Notes: generated by a model from the letters alone, not told the origin. A stretch of 64,000 bases of DNA from Takakia lepidozioides (GCA_030704615.1 CM060731.1:75992756-76056755), one strand, 5' to 3'. Counted from the stretch's first letter, positions 13,456 to 23,430 are shown. Program-made: numbers and translations.

Positions 13456-14220
13456 CAGGCAAACCCCCAAGCTACAAGCACAACACACAGCTCCAACCTT
13501 GCTTTCAAAATTCAGTACAAGGTAGAAGCACCCATTGCAGTGCAAACTGGAAACCCTTGTTGAGTGGCTGTTAGATTCAAGGCATACGAGCATTTGTTTA
13601 GGGTCAGAGATGCATGTAAAATGACCCACAAAGCCTTTATTGGCCGAGACACTCTGCAGCCTCTATGTAAGACACATAAGCAGATCATAATAAGGTAAAC
13701 TACGTGGGGTCCTCTGATGGAAGGATCAAGTTTGGGGAGTCTCCAATTTGAAGGTGGATTCCGATCTAGGTTCGGGTTTGGGTTGGAAATAGGCTTAGGC
13801 TTAGTTCACTGGTGAACCATACAACAGTGTCATGTGTAAACTACATGATGCCGAACCTACTTTCGATCCAAACTCCGAACCAAAAGAAATACAAAACGAA
13901 ATATCCATATGTATAAAGTAATGTGAGCATATAAAATTGTAACTGAAAATCCTAAAATATGCTCACATAACACAAAAAACAATAGGAATAATGTAAAAAC
14001 TAAGTTGATGAACACGTGCCATGTGACGGTACTTTTGCTAGATTCAGGCTGCATCGGGGCTGTCAAATCCTCTCTACCCCCTCTTACCCTGGATTCTTTT
14101 AAATCACTATTAAATACCTTAGAGAAGAGAGAAGACTTCGGCCGAAACCGGCGTAACTAAAAAGCCATTTCACCTTGCGGCTACTGCCCCCTTTCAGGAG
14201 TGGGCTCTATAATAGCTTAG
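13456..14220. other. Gene-free stretch
   Basis: Between the broken PPR copy and the SINE-like segment I see no coding signature and no repeat structure, only a short run of degenerate TTAGG-like sequence near 13775-13800 that is too irregular to be called telomeric. Confidence 0.4.
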
Positions 14221-14234
14221 AATGCATAAGGTCG

Positions 14235-14310
14235 GTAAGCAATGGCGAGTAGCCTACTGGTAAGGTGATAGCAGTGAAAGCGGCAAAGTGCCGAAGCTTG
14301 ATCAGTATAT
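14235..14310 (+). repeat. Degenerate tRNA-derived SINE head
   Basis: TAGCCTACTGG at 14250-14260 matches a pol III box A and is nearly identical to the box A of the SINE copies at 26.3 and 49.66 kb. A weak box B-like GCTTGATC lies about 45 bp downstream, the spacing expected in a tRNA-derived promoter. Divergent copy, low confidence. Confidence 0.4.
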
Positions 14311-14321
14311 CCTAGGATCTG

Positions 14322-14640
14322 TGTAACTCTGGCTAGTGCAACCCCAGGTCCATGCAACTCTAGCTATTGTAACCCCGGGTAGGTCACCCTATGTGTCTTG
14401 TTGTGTAACTCCTCGCCAAATTTCGACTTAGTGAAATTTCAAGAACAAGTGTGAGTTACACCGTTTGGAATTACACTCCCTTCGGTCTAACCTTCAGTGA
14501 AATTACAGTCCCTTCCGTGTAATCCGGTAACCCAGTGGAGTTACATCCCTTTTATGTAACCCAGTGTCACCCTGGTGTAGTTACACTGCCTCCTGTGTAA
14601 CCCAGTGTCACCCTGGCTGGAGTTACACTCCCTTCAGTTC
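14322..14640. repeat. Diverged tandem array of GTAACCCAGTG-type units
   Basis: Roughly seven irregular iterations of a motif of about 30-45 bp containing GTGTAAC, CCCAGTG and GAGTTACAC with CTCCCTTC linkers. Because GTGTAAC and GTTACAC are inverted relative to each other, each unit is partly palindromic. No coding potential seen. Confidence 0.55.
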
Positions 14641-15135
14641 CATGTCACTCTCGAGAGAGGGTGGGGAAAATTTGACATGCCGGAAACCGGCTTTCCGTCC
14701 TGTCGGAGATTGCACATGTAGTTCTTACATTATTCCTAGTGTTCTCCCAATACTACCTGCCCCTCTTAAGCCTTTTTGACGCTGACACTTCAAATAATCC
14801 CAAGGGCGGAGCCTTTTCTTTTTTTAGGCACAATAACTTCCAGCATGCGCTTCAGCATGCATACTTTCTGTTCAGAAGTTTTTTTCATCCGACATCATCC
14901 ACAAAAAGTAGATCGTGGATGAAAACGGCCGCAACCCAATTGGGATGGCGTTGTCGTTTAGCGGTTCAGAGGGCCTCCATCCCCTTCCTTTTCACCAAAA
15001 AAACCTCAAAAAAATTGGTGGGAAAAAAGTTGGAACGACAGTACATCATTGCCAAAATTGTCAGGAAATCGACCAAGTAGCGAGGCAGATCAAGGAACGA
15101 AGCAAGACACTCATACCTTTCCAGAAAAACATGTT

Positions 15136-18057
15136 TCACCAGTAATCCCCACAAGAACAAACCCCATCTTCGAAGTGGTGAAAGCGGCTAGCGTCCCGTA
15201 CAACAATTGCCCGGCGAACAATCTTTGAGATGAACTTGGTGGCGGTGTGGCAGTCACCACACACCCGAAGATTCTTGATGAGACGGAGAGGCATCCCAGG
15301 GGCCGTGCTGATCAGCCCAAAACCAATGGCCAGCTTCTCACTGTGGTGGCAAAGAGATAATTCCTTTTGCTCCTCCCCCATATCATGCAATACAAACCGT
15401 GTGTCAGACACATACCCTGCCTCCTTCATCTGTCCAGACAATCTTCTCAATTCAGCATGGATTTCATCAATTTTTGGATGCAATGTGTCGTCTACAACAA
15501 AGGTGTGCATCCTGGTGCCGACCACAATGCAGGAGTGACCTGGCTCCTTTCTGACCCCTCTGACCTTCATCATTTTTCTCACCTTTGCGGTATCGTCCCA
15601 CCTGCCAGCTGCAGCATAGATGTTTGATAACAACACGTAAGTTGCGGCGTCCTGTTGATCCCACCTGAGGATAGATATTGCCGCACGTTCAGCCATCTCC
15701 ACATTGCCATGAACTCTGCAGGCACCAAGCAAGGCTGTCCACACCACAGCATTTGGTTTAATTGGCATTCTGTTAATGAAGTCCTCTGCCTCATCCAATT
15801 GCCCCGCACGACCAAGAAGGTCCACCATGCAGCCAAAGTGCTCCACTGCTGGAGTGATGCCATGATCTTGACTGAGGGAGTTGAAGTAGTATCTGCCTTC
15901 ATCCACTAGGCCAGCATGGCTACATGCAGAGAGAACACATATAAAGGTGATATTGTTCAGCTTCAAGCCTTGCATTTGCATTTCTTGAGATAGTTGCAGG
16001 GCCTCCATATCACAACCATGCTGGGCATATCCTGCAATCATTGCAGTCCACGACACCACATCTCGTTGGGCCATATTGTCAAACACTCCCCTTGCATCCT
16101 TGAGGCTCCCGCATTTGCCATACATATCCACCAAGGTATTGTTCAGAATGACATCAGGTACAATTCCAGCTTTGATGATGTCACCATGGACCTCTTTGCC
16201 CTTCTCCAGGGCTGCCAGGTTTGCACATGCATTGCAAATGCTCACAAATGTGACCTGGTTCGGCTTCACCCCTTCCCTCATCATTTGCTCATAGGTCTCC
16301 AAAGCCTCCATCCCACACCCATGTTGGGCATATCCTGCAATCATCGTGTTCCACGACACCACATCTCGTAAGGCCATAATCTCAAACACTCCTCTTGCAT
16401 CCTTGAGGCTACCACATTTGGCATACATATCCACCAGGGTATTGTTCAGAATGACATCAGGTATGATTCCAGCTGTCATGATGTCACCATGTGCCTCTTT
16501 GCCCTTGTCCAGGGCTGCCAGGCTTGAACACGCGTTGCAAACACCTACAAATGTGACCTGGTTGGGCTTCACCCTTTCCTGCATCATTTGCTCATATGTC
16601 TCCAAAGCCTCCATCCCGCATCCATGCTGGGCATATCCTGCAATCATCGCATTCCACGACACCACATCTCGTTGGGCCATATTGTCAAACACTCCCTTTG
16701 CATCTTTGAGGCTCCCACATTTGCCATACATATCCACCAGGGTATTGTTTAGAATGACATCAGGTACAATTCCAGCTTTGATGATGTCACCGTGGACCTT
16801 TTTGCCCTCCTCCAGGGCTGCCAGGCTTGCACACGCATTGCAAATGCATACAAACGTGACCTGGTTGGGCTTCACCCTTTCCCGCACCATTTGCTCATAG
16901 GTCTCCAAAGCTTCCATCCCGCACCCATGCTGGACACATCCTGCCATCATCGCAGTCCATGACACCACATTTCGTTCAGCCATACTGTCAAACACTTGCT
17001 TTGCATCCTTGAGACTCCCGCATTTGGCATACATATCTACCAGTGTATTGTTAAGAATGACCTCTGGTACAACTCCAGCTTTGATGATGTCACCATGCAC
17101 CTCTTTGCCCTTTTCCAGGGATGCAAGGCTTGCACACGCATTGCAAACGCATACAAACGTAACCTGGTTGGGCTTCACACCTTCCCGTATCATTTGCTCA
17201 TAGGTCTCCAAGGCCTCCACCCTGCACCCATTCTGGGCATATCCAGCGATCATCGCATTCCAGGAGACCACATCTCGTTGGGTCATATTGTCGAACACTC
17301 CCTTTGCATCCGTGATGCTACCACATTTGGCATACATGTTCATCAGGGCAGTGTTCAGAATGACATCTGGTACAATTCCCGTTTTAATCATGTCGCGATG
17401 GACCTCCTTGCCCTTTTCCAGGGCTGCCAGGCTCGCACACGCATTGCAAATGCAAAGAAACGTGTCCCGGTCTGGCTTCACCCCTTCCCACATCATTTTC
17501 TGATAGGTCTCCAAGGCATTCTTACCACACCCATGCTTGGTAAATCCTGCCATCATTATATTCCACGTGATCAAACCTCGTTCAGGCATTTTGTTGAACA
17601 CTTGGTGTGCATCCAGGATGCTACCACATTTAACATACATGTTGACAAGGGTGTTGTGTAGGAAAACGTTAGGCTTGAATCTACTTTGTATAATGTGAGC
17701 GTGCACCTGCTTTCCAGCCTCCAGACGTTTCATCTTGATGCACTTATGCAAGAGACAAACATAAGTTTGTGAATCTGCTGAAATCTCTCCTTGCCTCAAA
17801 ATCTGTAGAGCGTCTTTCAGTTCCCCTGCCTCACATAGCGCCCTCACATGTCCAGGACTGCCGGATGTGGTATTGCGGACTCCCTCTCTTGGCCCTCTTT
17901 TGGAGGCTGTGGTCATGGTGGAGTTACCTGATTTTCTCAACTGTGCCACTGCTGCTGCTTCCAGTTGACTATCTACCCATGCAGGTTTCTTGTAGCTATC
18001 AATCCACAGGGAATCATAGGTACTCTTGTGCTTGAAATCCGGTTCTCTCAGATGAAC
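15136..18057 (-). CDS. PLS-class PPR protein with E, E+ and DYW domains (main exon)
   Basis: Organellar RNA-editing factor: PLS-type PPR tracts bind a specific RNA and the C-terminal DYW domain is the cytidine deaminase family. About 973 codons in one exon. A Lys/Trp-rich N-terminal segment (KHKSTYDSLWIDSYKKPAW) is followed by a long PPR array with VHGDIIKAG, LVDMYAKCG and VVSWNAMIAGYAQHG motifs. The PG box (GVRKEPGHS) follows, and the DYW domain has the HSEKLAIGFG zinc/active-site motif, CGDCH and a terminal DYW. The array has an exact 303-bp (101-residue) period. No in-frame ATG occurs between the upstream stop and residue ~45; the open frame starts at a CAG acceptor-like site (18058-18060), so the initiator probably lies in an upstream exon. 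The product is expected in plastids or mitochondria. Confidence 0.92.
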   Translation of the reverse strand, partial: VHLREPDFKHKSTYDSLWIDSYKKPAWVDSQLEAAAVAQLRKSGNSTMTTASKRGPREGVRNTTSGSPGHVRALCEAGELKDALQILRQGEISADSQTYVCLLHKCIKMKRLEAGKQVHAHIIQSRFKPNVFLHNTLVNMYVKCGSILDAHQVFNKMPERGLITWNIMMAGFTKHGCGKNALETYQKMMWEGVKPDRDTFLCICNACASLAALEKGKEVHRDMIKTGIVPDVILNTALMNMYAKCGSITDAKGVFDNMTQRDVVSWNAMIAGYAQNGCRVEALETYEQMIREGVKPNQVTFVCVCNACASLASLEKGKEVHGDIIKAGVVPEVILNNTLVDMYAKCGSLKDAKQVFDSMAERNVVSWTAMMAGCVQHGCGMEALETYEQMVRERVKPNQVTFVCICNACASLAALEEGKKVHGDIIKAGIVPDVILNNTLVDMYGKCGSLKDAKGVFDNMAQRDVVSWNAMIAGYAQHGCGMEALETYEQMMQERVKPNQVTFVGVCNACSSLAALDKGKEAHGDIMTAGIIPDVILNNTLVDMYAKCGSLKDARGVFEIMALRDVVSWNTMIAGYAQHGCGMEALETYEQMMREGVKPNQVTFVSICNACANLAALEKGKEVHGDIIKAGIVPDVILNNTLVDMYGKCGSLKDARGVFDNMAQRDVVSWTAMIAGYAQHGCDMEALQLSQEMQMQGLKLNNITFICVLSACSHAGLVDEGRYYFNSLSQDHGITPAVEHFGCMVDLLGRAGQLDEAEDFINRMPIKPNAVVWTALLGACRVHGNVEMAERAAISILRWDQQDAATYVLLSNIYAAAGRWDDTAKVRKMMKVRGVRKEPGHSCIVVGTRMHTFVVDDTLHPKIDEIHAELRRLSGQMKEAGYVSDTRFVLHDMGEEQKELSLCHHSEKLAIGFGLISTAPGMPLRLIKNLRVCGDCHTATKFISKIVRRAIVVRDASRFHHFEDGVCSCGDYW

Positions 18058-18558
18058 CTGAACCCACACTCCATCCCTGCTCCTTCAGCTATACCTGCCT
18101 CCACATGAATAATGCCCTTGCTGCTAGCAGCTGACAATGACAGCCTAAATTCCTTATAGTCAACACCCCGGCCCTACTTACCACACACAGTTCCTATGCT
18201 GAATTGCTCCCACGACATTACAAATTTGCTGGGGAGAAGAGAGGATGACGATTTGCAAAGAAAGATTTGCGATGCATCTTGTTGTCTGCCTCTCATAACA
18301 TAACAAGCATTGACCTTTTTGCCTCGATTGTCCCACCATTGACTGGGGTCCAAAAAATATTCCTTCCAAAGTTTCTCCTCGGCTCTGTTTTCTGTTTTTG
18401 GATATTTGCCTGTTGCCACATTGGCAGTAATATGTCAAAACCACTCCAAACCACCATAGATCCACCAGACAAGCTAATTTGCATAATGCACCGTGAAAAA
18501 TTAGGGATGACCGTGATTAGAGAACAAACAGGCTAAAATGTGTTGAAGGTGCCCTCAC

Positions 18559-18691
18559 CACATTGTCCTTGACCTTGTCTCATGACAGCAGCTAGCTTTT
18601 CTTTCACCCAAGGAGGATTCAACCAACCATCAATCCAAAGGACCTGTTTTGAGCGTTGCTTGTGTCTGTAGTTGGGTGATCTCGGATTGGT
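18559..18691 (-). other. Exon-like copy of the PPR N-terminal segment (module b)
   Basis: Starts after a polypyrimidine-CAG acceptor and reads TNPRSPNYRHKQRSKQVLW then IDGWLNPPWVKEKLA, which aligns residue by residue with the N-terminal segment of the adjacent PPR exon, including the acceptor position. It ends at a GTGAGG donor-like site and has length 3n+1. It could be an alternative exon of the PPR gene or the remnant of a tandem duplicate. Confidence 0.5.
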
Positions 18692-19119
18692 CTGTGAGAA
18701 CCATCACGGTGCAGCTGAGCAGCCATAGATTTAAACACAGAGACCACGCTGACCCTCCCAAGCACCTTGTAAACACCAAGAAAAAGAACAAATCATGGTA
18801 CTGACACGAAGAGTCAGGAACAGACAAACTTCTTCACATCTACATCAAGAAAGCCGCACCTTGCCGTTATGGTTGTCCCACCATTGTGAAGGAAAAGCAT
18901 GCCACCGCTGCTCCATGCTCCATAGTAGATCTTTGTGCCCCAAACTCCAACAGCATCAACACTTCGTTATGGAGGAGTGCAAGTGTAGCTTTCAATAATA
19001 TTCATGCAAGTCACTCTCGGTGAGTTACATACGAACATGTCCAAACTTATGCAGATGCTAAGCCAGCTTGTCCATGACAAGGTTGCCCATCTAATCAGGT
19101 CACTGTGAGTCATACTCAC

Positions 19120-19327
19120 TTTTATCTGCAAGCTTCAAAGTAGCTCCACTATCCACACCAGAATCAGAACCGCACTCTGATATCTTTCCATCATCACGAG
19201 TCCGTTCTCGTTCGTGTGGCATGGCTATTAATTTTTCTTGCACCCAAGGAGGATCGAACCAACTCTCAATCCATAAGACCTCCTGTGTGCGCTGCTTATG
19301 TCTGTAGTATGGAGGTTTTGGATTGGT
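19120..19327 (-). other. Exon-like copy of the PPR N-terminal segment (module c)
   Basis: Second upstream duplicate: TTTTCACAG acceptor, open frame reading TNPKPPYYRHKQRTQEVLW then IESWFDPPWVQEKLI, then a Ser/Asp-rich tail, and a consensus GTGAGT donor. Length is 3n+1, as for module b, so the two are interchangeable in phase. The frame is intact for 69 codons. Either an alternative or earlier exon of the PPR gene, or a relic of tandem duplication. Confidence 0.5.
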
Positions 19328-20510
19328 CTGTGAAAACGACAAGGGAGCAGCTGAGAAGCCATAATTTGAACAAAGTCACAACCATCGACCTCCCCAAGTA
19401 GCTTGCAATGTCCAGGGAAAAGACAGTGCGCATCGTACTTTCATGCCCTGCTTAGCAACTTCGGATACTAGAGGAAGAGCAGTCTCTGCAGAACAAAGCC
19501 AGATCCTAACTTCACTCAACAACTAGGGGTACAATCCAAAATTATCATAGGTCAGCCAAACTCCCTCGGACTCATTCACATCCTACATGAACATAGGTCT
19601 ACCAGGATTCTTACACTAAAAGGGATGATCAAACTTACCTGTGTGAAATTGGAATAAAGCATGTCCTGCTTCTTGGGGAAGAATTTCACAGACTCCTGCA
19701 ACCATTGGCACTGCACTGTTACCCGGGTAGTCCCCAATATGAAGCCCTAAGCAGGTCTTTACTCTCTGGCTCCATATCTGGCGTTCTTGGGAGTGTGCAA
19801 GCGTGTGAAAACACATCAGCAAAAGCTATAGAGCTGCCGAACTTCAAACGGAATTGCAAATTGAGTCCCTCCGGATTTAACTCATAATTGGACACTGAGC
19901 TTCCAAGAGAAAAGAGAAGTAATAGCACATACCTCGCGAGTAGTGGAGGTAAGGACCCCATGGATAGAAGGCACAAAGGCTTCTCGGAGATGGACGTAAG
20001 TGCGAGGATGGGCCTCCATAGGCCGGGGCTTCGATCACGTCCTCCTTCCCTCCCTTTCAAACGTTCCAATGCCACGCCCCACACTCGCCTTCCTTCCTTC
20101 TCTTTGGAAAAAGAAGCTTAAAAATTACTTGCGAGTTTTACGTTTTACTGATATTATATTAAATCAGGGTAACTTTTCAATACTGATTATATCGCAAGAT
20201 TTCTCACTGCAGGTAACTTCTTACTTTTGAAGCTCCAGGTTTTTTCCCGGTATCTCTCTTGGTTACTTGCAGGTTTCTCTCGTAGTGCGCAGTGCATGCT
20301 TCTCTCAAGTTTCTCATCAAGTTCCTCATCAACTTGAGCAAGGTAAACTTTGCATGAAAGGTTAATACACGATCATGATCAATGAGAGACCTGAATTAAA
20401 TCTGTGAATTTGATCGTCGGTTTGTTTCTGTGCAGTAAGTTTTCAGTGTCAATCATGTTGTAAACGAGCGTCAAGTAGACTTCATGTAGCAGCTGAACAA
20501 TCTTAAGTTC
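19328..20510. other. Intergenic, possible 5' exon region of the PPR gene
   Basis: On the minus strand an open frame at about 19640-19822 ends at a strong donor (CACACAG then GTAAGT), and another frame (19719-20084) contains a hydrophobic Leu-rich stretch. Either could be a 5' exon of the PPR locus, but I recognise no family and the frames disagree. The right part (20100-20510) is probably the promoter and 5' UTR of the plus-strand Myb/SANT-like gene. Confidence 0.3.
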
Positions 20511-21428
20511 ATGGATTTGCAGATGCGCTGGAAGCTATCCAGGCCTCGTGACGAGCGAGCAGCTTCAAGCAATGGTACTAGGATTGACAGGAGTGAGGTT
20601 GAGGATTTCAACCTGGAAACTCTTCCCTCGGACGCTCCACCTGCATCTCCGTACTTTTCAACGGAAGGTATGGGAACTGAAAAAGTTACAAGAAGTCCAA
20701 AAACACACAACTGGGAAGATAATGAGACAAGGAGTCTCATCAAAGCTAAAGGAATTGAATATATGCAGAATTTGCAGTCTGTGGATCCTCGTTCCAGGTT
20801 TGAGAGCGCAACATCAAAGTGGACCAAATGTGCCTTGTTCATTTTCAATGAAGGTTTCACACAACACAGCAGGACCTGGAAAATGTGCAAAAATAGGTGG
20901 AGACATCTACACAAAGGTTTCAAGCGCATCGCTGACCACCACAAAAGAACAGGTGTTGCTGAATCATACTGGACCATGACATCATCTGAGAGACTGCAAG
21001 AGCGACTGCCAGCCTCCTACCACAAACCTTACTATGACCTGATTGAAGACTTCCTTATAGAGCGTCCACAGCTTATAGACCTGAGCTCACCTCATGACAA
21101 TGTGTATCGTCCAGACACATCACATCTACATATGGTGGGAGAAGATGGTGAAGAGTTAAATCCAGATTCAGCACATACTCATGCACAAAATGTGAACTTC
21201 CCTGCTCAGTCGCTTGATTCCCTGCTCAGTCACATTTTTTACCTGAACTCAAATGCATCTGCTCAGACTAACTCAGCTACTAGCCAGCGTCCGAGAAACA
21301 CAGGAGAGAAAAGAAAGTGGCAGAGAGGACTAAATCCTATCATGGTAGAGGCAATCGCAGTCTGCTTGAAGCTATGTCCAAGCAAACAGAGGCTCTGTGC
21401 AATGCAGCCAAAGAATTTTGATCGCTAA
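20511..21428 (+). CDS. Myb/SANT-like (trihelix-type) DNA-binding protein, 3' end damaged
   Basis: A 305-codon frame from the ATG at 20511. Residues ~65-165 contain a trihelix/Myb-SANT-like fold: HNWEDNETRSLIKAKG, then WKMCKNRWRHLHKGFKRI with the regularly spaced Trp residues, and a following ERLPASYHKPYYDLIEDFL helix. This domain occurs in trihelix factors and in proteins that accompany PIF/Harbinger transposons. Near 21330 the better-looking C-terminal frame (LLEAMSKQTEALCNAAKEF) lies in another frame and is followed by stops, which suggests a frameshift and a decayed coiled-coil tail. It may be a domesticated or dying transposon-derived gene. No transposase is seen beside it. Confidence 0.6.
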   Translation: MDLQMRWKLSRPRDERAASSNGTRIDRSEVEDFNLETLPSDAPPASPYFSTEGMGTEKVTRSPKTHNWEDNETRSLIKAKGIEYMQNLQSVDPRSRFESATSKWTKCALFIFNEGFTQHSRTWKMCKNRWRHLHKGFKRIADHHKRTGVAESYWTMTSSERLQERLPASYHKPYYDLIEDFLIERPQLIDLSSPHDNVYRPDTSHLHMVGEDGEELNPDSAHTHAQNVNFPAQSLDSLLSHIFYLNSNASAQTNSATSQRPRNTGEKRKWQRGLNPIMVEAIAVCLKLCPSKQRLCAMQPKNFDR

Positions 21429-22205
21429 ACGCTGCATCGAAGTTGGCAAAGAGATGGAGCTGAGTCGTCGGGAGTCGTCTACAGTACCTCAACAAACATG
21501 ACCAGGCTACACTCATAGAGCAAAGAAACATGATCGATGCTATGTCACGATTGTTTCACCCCAGCGAGCATCTATATTGCTGGCACCTCGAACAATCGAA
21601 CAACCTTGGCATCAACTGAAGATCAAGGGCTAGCCATTGTCAGGTACGAGTCAGGTACCCGAGATACATATAGATATTCAAGAACATACTATGACCATAA
21701 TTAGATCCTTTGTCAACAACTGCGCCTGCATTGACAAAAGATCAATTGATCATTGGACAAAAATCTTTGGTCAACAGTAGATCAGTTTGTAGCAGAAATG
21801 CTGTCATTACAGTGCATTACAATATGTAGAAACTGGTCATATGAAAACGATAACGGAGATATTATGCGAGTTCAATTTGGACAACACATTCAGTTGAGAA
21901 AATTTGCTCAGGATTACGTCATGATTTGATAGCACTTGACATTGGTTCATGCCACAATTTCACCCACTCTCTGATGTGTGGACCCCAAGATAGACTAGCT
22001 CATCATACTGAAATCTCCTTTCCTACGCGAATGCCACCGTTGCCATCATCCTGATTTACAATGAGTCATTGCCTTTCAACGCTATCCCGGCGTCGTCTTT
22101 GACGCCTTTGTTCACGCCATCTGATGTCCTCTGTCTCCGTAAACAGTTTTAAGAAAAAACTCCTTTGTATTTCGAGTGGGCTTATTTCGTGGAATACAGT
22201 GTCAG
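21429..22205. other. Gene-free stretch with decayed tail of the preceding gene
   Basis: The first ~190 bp still shows fragments (LNKHDQATLIEQRNMIDAM) that continue the coiled-coil tail of the Myb/SANT-like gene in shifted frames. The remainder shows nothing recognisable. Confidence 0.4.
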
Positions 22206-22258
22206 GCTGGCGAGTGGCGTTACGGAGTATAAGCCACTCCGTAACGCCCTTTGCCAGC
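22206..22258. repeat. Inverted repeat, 23-bp arms
   Basis: Arms at 22206-22228 and 22236-22258 separated by 7 bp. The inner 13 bp (GGCGTTACGGAGT and its complement) and outer GCTGGC pair perfectly, with up to four mismatches between them. It could be the fold-back end of a transposon; no flanking target duplication was identified. Confidence 0.7.
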
Positions 22259-22310
22259 ATGGCAAGGCAATTTTTTTTTTTTTCCAATTGTTTACGCTGT
22301 GTGAAGCCTT

Positions 22311-22386
22311 ATTCCGGCGCTATGGGTTTGTTCTCCTTCCTCTACCGGACTTAATCCCATCAAGGGGGATGTAGTCATAGATGGGA
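22311..22386 (-). repeat. Truncated 3' LTR of the Gypsy-type remnant
   Basis: About 70 bp almost identical to the inner end of the LTR at 25111-25186 (shared CTATGGGTTTGTTCTCC and CTACCGGACTTAATCC). The similarity ends abruptly where plus-strand sequence of another element begins, so the 3' LTR has been cut short. Confidence 0.65.
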
Positions 22387-22536
22387 TTGCGTTGCATGCT
22401 ATGTGGGCATGCTCGTGGTGCCGCCACTATGCTGGTGTGTGATCGATGCTCAAGAGGTTGGCACATGGGATGCTTGACACCACCTCTTGAGAGGGTTCCT
22501 AATGGAGATTGGTTATGTCCACAGTGCTTGGGATAG
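22381..22536 (+). pseudogene. PHD-finger fragment of a second transposable element
   Basis: A 51-codon open frame with the complete Cys4-His-Cys3 spacing of a PHD finger: CMLCGH, MLVCDRCSRGWHMGCL, then WLCPQC. PHD fingers bind histone tails and are carried by some retrotransposon polyproteins. The fragment is immediately followed by decayed sequence, a purine-rich stretch and a CTAGTGG minisatellite. I infer a transposon origin from this context. A stray piece of a host PHD gene is the alternative. Confidence 0.6.
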
Positions 22537-22789
22537 TGGCAGTGGATATGACTAGTGGCAGCTCACAAGACATGGGAGGCCAAGCTCATAGAAGTCAATA
22601 CCCAAGATCCCAGGCTCAAATTCACAGGTTGCAAGACGACGACTAACGATGGGGCAACTCTTGTACCCGGCCTCTTGATTTATTGAGTTTGAGTGTAGTA
22701 GGGACAGTGGTGGAGGACTTAGTGAGGCTATGGCCACTATCACATCTTGTGGCTACCTGGACTTAGAGGGACCTAAGCGCCAGCTAGGG

Positions 22790-22975
22790 GGGCGATTGTG
22801 ATGGACTAGTGGCTGCACTAGTGGTGGCTAGTGGCAGCCTAGTGGTGGACTAATGGCTACACTAGTGGTGGCTAATGGCAGCCTAGTGTTGGACTAGTGG
22901 TGACTAGTGGTTGTCTAGTGGCAGCCTAGTGGTGCACCAGTGGTGCACTAGTGATAGACTAGTGTTTGGTGTGCA
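22790..22975 (+). repeat. CTAGTGG minisatellite, probably in an LTR
   Basis: More than a dozen imperfect units of ACTAGTGG(N)2-5 in tandem. It follows a purine-rich GGGGGGCGATTG tract that resembles a polypurine tract, so it may be the start of a plus-strand 3' LTR. No coding potential. Confidence 0.6.
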
Positions 22976-23039
22976 CATATGTTGTGTGGTTTGGACAGCG
23001 ATGTAGTTGTGTAGCAATATGTATGCGCACGACAAATTA

Positions 23040-23430
23040 AACATGAATGGAGCTAGCTAAGTGAGGAGTAGAAGCATGTTGGGGAAGCAAGACATACTGC
23101 TTGCCAGGAAAAATATCAGAGATCAGGTAAGGGCCATCAATCCGATGCTTGGCCTTAGATACCTGCTTACCAGGCTGGAGCCGGACACAAACAGACTGGC
23201 CTACCTTGAATGACTCGGAATACACAACACGTCTGTTGTAATTCTTGGCCCGAGCAGCTTGGGCAAACAGAATGTTAGATACGCAAACTACGTCGTCTAG
23301 CATCCATGGAAAGCAAAAAGACTTCCCAATTTTCAGGCTCAGTTGCGGAGACCTGCAGCCAGGAAATATGCAAATGAGTTCTACATTTCCTACCATACAA
23401 AAGTTCAAAATGAGAGGCTTCACAATGCAT
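23040..23430 (-). pseudogene. Gypsy-type integrase C-terminal fragment
   Basis: Two overlapping minus-strand frames give ASHFELLYGRKCRTHL, the conserved end of the integrase core, and then AKNYNRRVVYSESFKVGQ ... KHRIDGPYLISDI, the chromodomain-proximal C-terminal region of Ty3/Gypsy integrases. The frames are shifted relative to each other and reverse transcriptase, RNase H and the integrase catalytic core are missing. Belongs with the gag at 23.7-24.9 kb. Confidence 0.75.

Noticed and set aside
13740-13800. Interstitial telomere repeat
   Set aside because: TTAGG-like words are irregular and never form a TTTAGGG array.
16346-17661. Plus-strand open frames of 184 and 221 codons
   Set aside because: They are antisense to the PPR array, their length follows from the PPR codon use and 303-bp repetition, and they resemble no family.
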